The notes beneath the pieces are model-generated. The model was not told where the DNA came from and ran no database searches. It saw only the letters and a list, made by a program, of their open reading frames with translations. From NCBI GenBank assembly GCA_964425695.1, contig CAYRNF010000006.1:77102-141101 (forward strand): DNA of 64,000 nt, given 5' to 3'. Positions 58,034 through 64,000 of this stretch are shown in pieces. Positions within the stretch are counted from its first letter, which is position 1, and the number at the start of each line of letters is the position of its first letter. The position numbers and the translations under genes were made by a program. This DNA comes from JAKPBU01 sp964425695. GTDB taxonomy: Bacteria; Pseudomonadota; Gammaproteobacteria; Xanthomonadales; Xanthomonadaceae.

Positions 58034-59152
58034 TCAGATGCCGTCCTGCACGCGGCCCTCGCGCACGAAGGGGAACTTCACCACGCGCACCGGCACTTCG
58101 CGGCCGCGGATGTCCACCCGCACGTCGTCCTCGCCCGCGCCCGCGGGGATGCGGGCGAAGGCGATCGCCTTGCCGATGGTGGGCGAGAACGTGCCAGACA
58201 GGATCTCGCCCTCGCCGGCGTCGGTGAGCACCTTCTGCCCGTGGCGCAGCACGCCCTTGTCGTCCATCACCAGGCCCACCATGCGGCGCGGCGCACCCTG
58301 CGCCTGCTGTCGTTCGAGCACCGCGCGGCCGTTGAAGTCCCGCGGCGTTCCGTCAGCCGCGGCATCCAGCGCCACGGTCCAGCCCAGCGCGGCTTCGTAG
58401 GGGGACACCGTGTCGTCCATGTCCTGGCCATACAGGTTCATCCCCGCCTCCAGGCGCAGCGTGTCGCGCGCGCCCAGGCCGGCAGGCTTCACGCCGGCGG
58501 CGAGCAGCGCGTTCCACAGCGCCACCGCGTGCGGCTCGGCCACCACGATCTCGAAACCGTCCTCGCCGGTGTAACCGGTGCGCGCGACGAACAGCGGCAC
58601 GCCGTCGCTGGTGACGACCTCGGCGGCGGCGAAGCGCGCCAGCTTGGCCGCCGCCCGTGCGCCTGCGGCATCGAGCAGACCGGTGACCTTGTCGCGCGCG
58701 TTCGGACCCTGCACCGCGATCATCGCCAGCTCGGCGCGTTCGGTGACGGTGACGCCGAACGGCTCGGCCTGCGCATGGATCCAGGCCAGGTCCTTGTCGC
58801 GGGTGGCCGCATTGACCACCAGGCGAAAGCGCTCCTCGTCCAGGAAATACACGATGAGGTCGTCGATGACGCCACCGTCCGCATTCAGCATGCAGGTGTA
58901 CAGCGCCTTGCCCGGCTTGTGCAGCTTGTCCACCGAGTTGGCGACCAGCCTGCGCAGGAACTCGCGGGTGCGCGGGCCCTGCAGGTCCACCACGGTCATG
59001 TGGCTGACGTCGAACATGCCCGCGTCGTTGCGCACCTGGTGGTGCTCGTCCACCTGCGAGCCGTAGTGCAGCGGCATGTCCCAGCCGCCGAAGTCGACCA
59101 TGCGGGCGCCTGCGGCGCGGTGGGCGTCGTTGAGCACGGTCTTGCGGGTCAT
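58034..59152 (-). CDS. gcvT: aminomethyltransferase (glycine cleavage T protein)
   Basis: Transfers the methylene group from the H-protein-bound aminomethyl to tetrahydrofolate, releasing ammonia. The 372 residues match GcvT: MVDFGGWDMPLHYGSQVDEHHQVRND, the catalytic Asp in FDVSHMTVVDL, RTGYTGEDGFEI and LGARDTLRLEAGMNLYGQDMD. It is transcribed with gcvH. A GATAAT lies about 30 bp before the start. No glycine riboswitch was seen in the 57-bp leader. Confidence 0.96.
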   Translation of the reverse strand: MTRKTVLNDAHRAAGARMVDFGGWDMPLHYGSQVDEHHQVRNDAGMFDVSHMTVVDLQGPRTREFLRRLVANSVDKLHKPGKALYTCMLNADGGVIDDLIVYFLDEERFRLVVNAATRDKDLAWIHAQAEPFGVTVTERAELAMIAVQGPNARDKVTGLLDAAGARAAAKLARFAAAEVVTSDGVPLFVARTGYTGEDGFEIVVAEPHAVALWNALLAAGVKPAGLGARDTLRLEAGMNLYGQDMDDTVSPYEAALGWTVALDAAADGTPRDFNGRAVLERQQAQGAPRRMVGLVMDDKGVLRHGQKVLTDAGEGEILSGTFSPTIGKAIAFARIPAGAGEDDVRVDIRGREVPVRVVKFPFVREGRVQDGI

Positions 59153-59181
59153 CGGGACGGCCTGTGCGTGGGGAAAACCCG

Positions 59182-59187
59182 ATTATC
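59182..59187 (-). promoter_or_regulatory. -10 element of gcvT
   Basis: Minus strand GATAAT, preceded by TGT, ends 29 bp before the gcvT ATG in GC-rich DNA; the -35 is not clear. Confidence 0.4.
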
Positions 59188-59209
59188 ACAGACCCCGCCG
59201 GCGTGCCGC

Positions 59210-59749
59210 TCAGCCGTCGTAGCCGAAACCTTCGTTGAGGCAGCGCACGCCCTGCGCGGGCATCGCCTGCAGCCGGCCCTGCACATCCAGGCGCCACAGC
59301 CGTTCGAAGCGCATGTACCACTCGGTGTCGAAGTCGGGGCGGATCACCGCGACGATGCGGTTGTCGTCGACGCCGTCGCGCTGGCACAGGGCCACCAACA
59401 CCTCGTTGCGCGCATCGTCGAGCGCCTCGACCTCCCAGGCGTCCGTCACCAGCGACAGCGGCTGGCGGCCGCCCAGGCGGCTGCCGTCCAGCGCGAACAG
59501 CGGGCGCGTGGCGATGATGCTGCGCAGCTGGGTACGTTCGTCGCGCAGGATCGAGATCGCTGCGCTACACACCTCCTCGCGCGACGCGATGCAGTGGCCC
59601 CCGATCTCCCGGTAGCCGGATGGCACCGGGCGGTCGATGCGGCCGATCCAGTCCGGGATGCGCTCGTCGCCGCCGGCTTGCGCCGCCGCGGTGGGCGCCC
59701 ACGCCGCGGCCGCCGCGAGCAGCGCCAGCAGCGGCGCACGCGCGATCAC
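59210..59749 (-). CDS. exported protein of unknown function
   Basis: A 179-residue protein with a signal peptide (LLALLAAAAAWAPTAAAQA) and no family I recognise. The mature part has one Cys pair (HCIASREEVCSAA), then DRPVPSGYREIG, IIATRPLFALDG and EWYMRFERLWRLD. The start is a GTG that overlaps the NfeD gene stop (GTGA), so it is translationally coupled to NfeD and SPFH. That suggests a membrane-quality or exported-partner role, but no function can be read directly. Confidence 0.78.
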   Translation of the reverse strand: MIARAPLLALLAAAAAWAPTAAAQAGGDERIPDWIGRIDRPVPSGYREIGGHCIASREEVCSAAISILRDERTQLRSIIATRPLFALDGSRLGGRQPLSLVTDAWEVEALDDARNEVLVALCQRDGVDDNRIVAVIRPDFDTEWYMRFERLWRLDVQGRLQAMPAQGVRCLNEGFGYDG

Positions 59750-60177
59750 GCCGGTTCCACCTGCAGCGTCATGCCGTCGGCGCCGACGATGCGCACCGTG
59801 GTGCCTGCGGGCAGCTCGGGGCCGCTCACGTCCCAGTACGCGTCCGCGATCTGCACGCGCCCGCGGCCCTGCACGATGCCGCGCTCCAGCGGCACCACGC
59901 GCCCCACCAGCGCGGCGGCGCGGCGGTTCAGCGCCGGCTGGTCGCTGGGGCGCTCGCGGCCGCGGAACCACGTGCGATAGACCTGGATCGACACGAAGCC
60001 CAGCACGATGAACGCCGCGACCTGCGCCAGCAGCGGAATGCCCGGCACCAGCAGCACGCCCAGGAACACCGCCACCGCGGCGAACCCGAGCCACAGCATG
60101 AACGCCCCGGGCGCCAGCGCTTCGGCGGCGAACAGGGCCAGCGCGATGGCGGCCCATGCGAAGACGTCCCAGCGCAT
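59746..60177 (-). CDS. NfeD-family membrane protein
   Basis: A 143-residue protein: three to four N-terminal membrane helices (VFAWAAIALALFAAEALAPGAF, VAVFLGVLLVPGIPLLAQVAAFIVLGF) and a C-terminal OB-fold of about 60 residues (GRVVPLERGIVQGRGRVQI, TTVRIVGADGMTL). Members work with stomatin/SPFH proteins. It starts 2 bp after the SPFH stop and overlaps the next gene by 4 bp, so all three are one operon. It is the short NfeD type without a protease domain. Confidence 0.9.
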   Translation of the reverse strand: MRWDVFAWAAIALALFAAEALAPGAFMLWLGFAAVAVFLGVLLVPGIPLLAQVAAFIVLGFVSIQVYRTWFRGRERPSDQPALNRRAAALVGRVVPLERGIVQGRGRVQIADAYWDVSGPELPAGTTVRIVGADGMTLQVEPA

Positions 60178-60179
60178 CG

Positions 60180-61145
60180 TCAGCCTCCCGGCGGGAACGA
60201 GGCGCGCGTGGACGCCGGCGGCGTGTTGCCGCGCGGATGTTCCAGCGCTTCCTTGGCGAGCTCGGCGATGCCGCCCAGCGAACCGATCACGCCCGCCGAC
60301 TCCATCGGCATCATCACGAACTTCTGGTTGGGCGCTTCGGCCAGCGCCTTGAACGCCTCGATGTACTTCTGCGCCACGAAATAGTTGATCGCCTGCACGT
60401 TGCCGGCGGAAATGGCGTCGGACACCATCCGCGTCGCGTTGGCCTCGGCTTCGGCCAGGCGCTCGCGCGCTTCGGCCTGCCGGAAGGCCGCTTCCTTCTC
60501 GCCTTCGGCCTCCAGGATCGCCGACTGCTTCTCGCCTTCGGCGCGCAGGATGTCCGACTGCCGCTTGCCTTCGGCCTCGAGGATGTTGGCGCGCTTCTCG
60601 CGCTCGGCCTTCATCTGCCGGGCCATGGAATCCACCAGGTCGCGCGGCGGCTGGATGTCCTTCAGTTCGATGCGGTTGACCTTGATGCCCCACGGATGGG
60701 TGGCCTGGTCCACGGCCACCAGCACCTTGGCGTTGATCTCGTCGCGCTTGGACAGCGACTCGTCCAGGTCCATCGAGCCGATCGCGGTGCGGATGTTGGT
60801 CATCACCAGGTTGATGATGGCGATCTCGAGCTGGGCCACCTCGTAGGCGGCCTTGGCGGCATCGAGCACCTGGAAATAGACCACGCCGTCCACCTTGACC
60901 ACGGCGTTGTCCTTGGTGATCACGTCCTGGCTGGGCACGTCCATCACCTGTTCCATCATGTTGATCTTGCGGCCCACGCCGTAGACCACGGGCACCAGGA
61001 AGTGCAGGCCCGGGCTCATGGTGTGCGTGTACTTGCCGAAGCGTTCCACCGTCCATTCGTAGCCCTGCGGCACCATCCGCACGGTCTTGAACAGGATGAC
61101 GATGCCGGCGACCAGCAGGACGGCGGCGAGCAGTGTTCCGGGCAT
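60180..61145 (-). CDS. SPFH/stomatin family protein (QmcA-like)
   Basis: A 321-residue membrane-scaffold protein. N-terminal helix (LLAAVLLVAGIVILF), then the SPFH domain (VPQGYEWTVERFGKY, GLHFLVPVVYGV, DVPSQDVITKDNAVVKVDGVVYFQV, ALRTAIG-like segment), a long coiled coil rich in Ala/Glu (RANILEAEGKRQSDILRAEG), and a C-terminal hydrophobic end. It forms oligomers that organise the membrane and protect proteases. It leads the SPFH / NfeD / exported-protein operon. Confidence 0.92.
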   Translation of the reverse strand: MPGTLLAAVLLVAGIVILFKTVRMVPQGYEWTVERFGKYTHTMSPGLHFLVPVVYGVGRKINMMEQVMDVPSQDVITKDNAVVKVDGVVYFQVLDAAKAAYEVAQLEIAIINLVMTNIRTAIGSMDLDESLSKRDEINAKVLVAVDQATHPWGIKVNRIELKDIQPPRDLVDSMARQMKAEREKRANILEAEGKRQSDILRAEGEKQSAILEAEGEKEAAFRQAEARERLAEAEANATRMVSDAISAGNVQAINYFVAQKYIEAFKALAEAPNQKFVMMPMESAGVIGSLGGIAELAKEALEHPRGNTPPASTRASFPPGG

Positions 61146-61268
61146 GTGGCTTGTCTCCCCTGACGGCGACGACCGTCGCGCAGCGGAGTATAGGTGCGGC
61201 CCGGTCCTGCGGCATTGCGCACCGGGCGCGCCCAGGTGCGACCCTTTGCACCCCTGCGGCATCCACAC

Positions 61269-61946
61269 ATGGGAATGCCCGCCTTGCCCAACCCGCCGAC
61301 GCCTGCGACCCGCACCGACCCGCCCAGGTCGGCGTTCGCCATCGACGTGCCGGCCAGCGTGCTGGCCCGCGCGCGCGCCGGCGACCAGGCGGCGTTCGAG
61401 CAGATCTATCGCTGGTTCGAACGGCCGGTGTTCACCCTGGCGCTGCGCATGCTGTCCGGGCGGCAGGGCGACGGGCGCGACGCGGCGCACGAGGTCCTGC
61501 AGGACACGATGCTGAAGGTGATCGACAAGGTGTCCGAATTCCGCGGCGCGGGCGTGTCCGGTTCGAGCCCGTTCTGGGGCTGGCTGCGGCAGATCGCGAT
61601 CAACGAGGCGCTGATGCGCCTGCGTCGCGACCGCCGCCTGGACGCCGAGGTGTCGGCAGGCGAGGAAGCCGAAGTGCTGGAAGACCACGCCCCGCTGCCG
61701 CCGGCCGCCGCCGATGCCGCGCTGCTGCAGCGTGCCCTGGCGCAGCTGCCGCCCACCACCCGCAGCGTGCTGTGGCTGTACCACGCCGAAGGCCACACCC
61801 ACGAAGAGATCGCGACGTTGATGGGCCGCTCGACCAGTTTCTCCAAATCGCAGCTCGCGCGCGGCACGCGCCGCCTGCGTGCGCTGCTCGCCCCCGAACC
61901 TGCGCCCGTGCGCGCCCTGGCAACCGCGGAGGCCGCCCATGCCTGA
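61269..61946 (+). CDS. ECF RNA polymerase sigma factor
   Basis: A 225-residue sigma factor. Region 2 covers ARARAGDQAAFEQIYRWFERPVFTLAL and EVLQDTMLKVIDKVSEFRG; region 4 covers LPPTTRSVLWLYHAEGHTHEEIATLMGRSTSFSKSQLARG. It is clearly different from the sigma at 46350-46973. Its stop overlaps the next gene's start by 8 bp, and that gene has one membrane helix, the arrangement of a sigma/anti-sigma pair. The ATG at 61269 is chosen; 61275 is also possible. Confidence 0.87.
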   Translation: MGMPALPNPPTPATRTDPPRSAFAIDVPASVLARARAGDQAAFEQIYRWFERPVFTLALRMLSGRQGDGRDAAHEVLQDTMLKVIDKVSEFRGAGVSGSSPFWGWLRQIAINEALMRLRRDRRLDAEVSAGEEAEVLEDHAPLPPAAADAALLQRALAQLPPTTRSVLWLYHAEGHTHEEIATLMGRSTSFSKSQLARGTRRLRALLAPEPAPVRALATAEAAHA

Positions 61947-62838
61947 CCACGACCTCACCCCCCGCCCTGCACCCATCCGCGACTGGAACGACGCCTTCGC
62001 CGCGTTGCCGCTGGAGACGCCCGATGCCGGCACCTGGCAGCGCGTGCAGCGCGCAGGCAGGCAGCGCCGGTCGTCGCGCTGGCCGCTGTGGCTTTCGATG
62101 GCGGCCATGCTGGCGCTGGCCGCGGTGCTGCCATGGCAGCTGTCGCGCACCGTCGGGGGCGGCGATGCGCTGGACGAGCCCGACGCACCTGCCGCAACGC
62201 CGGGCGGCGATCTCGGCAGGCCTGCGGCGGACTCCGGCATCGTCGCGGCCCCCGCACCGCGCGATACCACGCGCCACGCGCCCGCGCCGGCTGCTGCGCA
62301 GGTCACTGCGCAAGGAAAGGAGCGCACGCTCGCCGCCGTTGGCATCGCAGCGCGTCAGGCCGCAGCGGTGCGCGGGGCCCGGCCCGCACGCGCAGCCGGT
62401 GCGGATGCCGGTGCCGTCGCCGCACAGCGCGCGCCAGTCGCCACGGATGCCGCCGCTGCGCCGCCTGCGGCCGGGGACGCTGTGCCCCTGATGGCGGCGC
62501 ATTCCGGCGCGAAGCCCGCTGTGGGCGCGCAGTCAGCCGCGGATGCGCAGCTGGAGGCGCTCTATGCCGAATCCGCCCGGCTCGAAGCGCTGCTCGCCCT
62601 GGCACGCGACGACCGCGTCGCCACCGGCGCGGTGGCGGCTCTGGGCGACGCTTTCGATGCGCAGGTCGCCAGCATCGATGCCGCCCTGCGCGAACCAGCC
62701 TTGCCGGACGACACGCGCAACGCGCTGTGGCAGCAGCGCGTGGACACGCTGCGCCAGTTCGCCGGCTTCGAATCCACCCAGCGCGCGCTCGCCGCCAGCG
62801 GCGAGCGCTACGACGCGATGCTGGTCAGCGTCGACTGA
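61939..62838 (+). CDS. putative anti-sigma membrane protein
   Basis: A 299-residue single-span protein: about 50 cytoplasmic residues (PIRDWNDAFAALPLETPDAGTW), a transmembrane helix (WPLWLSMAAMLALAAVLPW), then a long Ala/Pro-rich low-complexity region (about 75-200) and a helical end (AQLEALYAESARLEALLALARDD). It has no zinc-type anti-sigma motif. Overlap with the sigma gene and topology support an anti-sigma role. A similar but much shorter protein accompanies the other sigma factor. Confidence 0.68.
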   Translation: MPDHDLTPRPAPIRDWNDAFAALPLETPDAGTWQRVQRAGRQRRSSRWPLWLSMAAMLALAAVLPWQLSRTVGGGDALDEPDAPAATPGGDLGRPAADSGIVAAPAPRDTTRHAPAPAAAQVTAQGKERTLAAVGIAARQAAAVRGARPARAAGADAGAVAAQRAPVATDAAAAPPAAGDAVPLMAAHSGAKPAVGAQSAADAQLEALYAESARLEALLALARDDRVATGAVAALGDAFDAQVASIDAALREPALPDDTRNALWQQRVDTLRQFAGFESTQRALAASGERYDAMLVSVD

Positions 62839-62883
62839 CCGCCGCGCCGCCGCCTCCACTCCGCCACCGCCAAAGGGTCCGCC

Positions 62884-64000
62884 ATGCACAACAACCGCCA
62901 CACCAGACTCGCACTCGCCCTGCTCGCCGGCCTTGCCGGCGTGGGCGCGGTGTCCGCCCAGTCCGCCGCGCCCACGCCGGCGCAGCAGAAGGAGCTGGAC
63001 GCCGCGCGTGCCGCATTGGACGGCGCGGCGCAGCGCTATGCCGAACTGGCCCGCAAGTACCACGGCGCCGACGCGCCCGTGCGCATCGAACGACGCGTCC
63101 AGCGCAAGCCGGTGCTGGGCGTGCTGCTGGCAGAGGATCCGGGCGGCGGCGTGCGGATCGCGGGCGTCACGCCCGGCAGCGGGGCGGCGAGCGCCGGACT
63201 GCGCAGCGGCGACCGTATCACCGCGCTCGACGGCACCGCGCTGGCTGGCGCGGAGGCGGAGGCGCGGCTGGAAGCCGCCCGCGCGCGGCTGCGCGAGCTG
63301 TCCCCGGACGCGCCGGTGCGCGTGTCCTACGTGCGCGACGGCCGCGAAGCGGTCGCGGTGGTGACGCCGAAGGTGGACGAGCGCGTGTTCATGTTCAACG
63401 ACACCGACGGCTCGCCGTCGAAGTGGGCAGGCCCGGTCACCGTGGTGCGCGGCAGCGACGGCAGCCTGGAGGTGGAAGCCGGCTCGATGGAAACGGACAA
63501 GGAAACGCACCGCGTCGCGGCGCGCGCGATGGGCGCGCTGTCCGAACGCATGCCGCGCATCCGTACCGAGATCCTGCGCCTGGGCGACTGCAAGCCCGGC
63601 ACGCCGTGCCGCCTGCCCGCACTGTCGGAGGCCTTCCGCTGGAACGGCCTGAACCTGGCCTCGGTGGACGCGCAGCTGGGCCGGTACTTCGGCACCGACC
63701 GCGGCGTGCTGGTGTTGAGCGCCGGCGAGGAGCTCGCGGGCCTGCAGGCAGGCGACGTGGTACAGCGCATCGGCGACAAGCCCGTCGCCACGCCGCGCGA
63801 GGCGATGGCGGCGCTGCGCGCGCAACCGTCCGACAGCCGCGTCCGCGTCGATTACCTGCGCGATCGCACGCCGGGCAGCACGCAGATCACCGTGCCCCGG
63901 CTCGATGCGCTGGTGCTGGCGCCCCCGCCGCCGCCAGCACCGCCCGCGCCCCCGGCCGCACCGCTGGCACCGCCCGCGCCCGCGCCGCGATCGCCCGCCA
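62884..64000 (+). CDS. exported PDZ-domain protein (truncated by window end)
   Basis: The first 372 residues of an exported protein; the gene continues beyond the window. The signal peptide ends at VGAVSAQS. Two PDZ domains are visible, PVLGVLLAEDPGGGVRIAG (about 73-155) and DRGVLVLSAGEELAGLQAGD (about 275-340), then a Pro/Ala-rich stretch. No catalytic protease motif has appeared by the window end. It is 46 bp downstream of the sigma/anti-sigma pair on the same strand, so it may sense envelope stress or be part of the regulon. Confidence 0.8.
   Translation, partial: MHNNRHTRLALALLAGLAGVGAVSAQSAAPTPAQQKELDAARAALDGAAQRYAELARKYHGADAPVRIERRVQRKPVLGVLLAEDPGGGVRIAGVTPGSGAASAGLRSGDRITALDGTALAGAEAEARLEAARARLRELSPDAPVRVSYVRDGREAVAVVTPKVDERVFMFNDTDGSPSKWAGPVTVVRGSDGSLEVEAGSMETDKETHRVAARAMGALSERMPRIRTEILRLGDCKPGTPCRLPALSEAFRWNGLNLASVDAQLGRYFGTDRGVLVLSAGEELAGLQAGDVVQRIGDKPVATPREAMAALRAQPSDSRVRVDYLRDRTPGSTQITVPRLDALVLAPPPPPAPPAPPAAPLAPPAPAPRSPA

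Noticed and set aside
59153..59209. Glycine riboswitch upstream of gcvT
   Set aside because: Only 57 bp of leader with no tandem-aptamer sequence; the GATAAT promoter box is within it.

Overview
The window is a GC-rich (roughly 70 %) chromosomal segment of a gammaproteobacterium. It most resembles the Lysobacteraceae/Xanthomonadaceae (Lysobacter, Luteimonas, Pseudoxanthomonas and relatives). Supporting signs are the metX-metB-hom operon behind a SAM-I riboswitch, a long TonB-dependent receptor with a downstream 2-oxoglutarate oxygenase, sensors with two-component propellers, a fadE with a TetR-type repressor, and dispersed GCGGCTTC-type REP elements. I see no tRNA, rRNA, CRISPR array, integrase, transposase or prophage gene. 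Most of the window is ordinary chromosome with dense, often overlapping genes.

Layout. 1-4.4 kb: dodecin, shikimate genes aroK-aroB, a WGR-domain protein, hemE and a HAD phosphatase. 4.4-8.0 kb: a very large hybrid histidine kinase on the minus strand. 8.2-13.0 kb: a YceI / cytochrome b561 / YceI cassette and two tandem membrane GTPases. 13.1-18.6 kb: a glutaredoxin-like protein, a small secreted protein, L-serine dehydratase and a propeller-fused diguanylate cyclase. 18.7-22.4 kb: the minus-strand methionine operon metX-metB-hom, whose ends overlap by 4 bp; its leader carries a promoter, a SAM-I riboswitch and an SD-masking hairpin. 22.5-29.6 kb: a propeller lipoprotein, an M23 peptidase, RF3, a HlyIII-type membrane protein, AsmA and a small lipoprotein. 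29.8-32.0 kb (minus): CBS-domain protein, polyprenyl-phosphate-type glycosyltransferase and MtgA. 32.1-38.9 kb: Hsp33, then an exported protein with a receptor-like C-terminus, a TonB-dependent receptor, a 2OG-Fe(II) oxygenase and a sulfotransferase-like protein. 39-44.7 kb: pckG and its TetR neighbour, divergent from fadE, with a hotdog protein behind fadE.

44.8-49.9 kb (minus): a transporter, a metallophosphoesterase, a 21-bp tandem-repeat tract, an ECF sigma factor, its anti-sigma-like partner and a DUF4097 protein. 50-56 kb: GMC oxidoreductase, LemA with an M48 peptidase, and a serine hydrolase. 56.3-59.2 kb: a Lys/Ala-rich histone-H1-like protein, a probable small RNA, a gene-free CpG-rich stretch, gcvH and gcvT. 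59.2-61.1 kb: an SPFH / NfeD / small exported protein operon. 61.3-64 kb: a second sigma factor, a membrane-anchored partner and a PDZ protein cut by the window end.

Themes. The methionine operon converts homoserine to cystathionine and is controlled by SAM at RNA level, probably also by a DNA-binding protein at a perfect 24-bp palindrome beside its -35 box. The fadE promoter carries a 9-6-9 inverted repeat over its -10 box, which explains the TetR gene next door. Envelope maintenance is heavily represented (MtgA, M23, AsmA, LemA/M48, SPFH/NfeD, two sigma modules). The best candidates for undescribed biology are the exported-protein/receptor/oxygenase/sulfotransferase block, the putative small RNA beside the histone-like gene, and the 21-bp repeat tract. 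All calls were made by reading the sequence; no database search was run.
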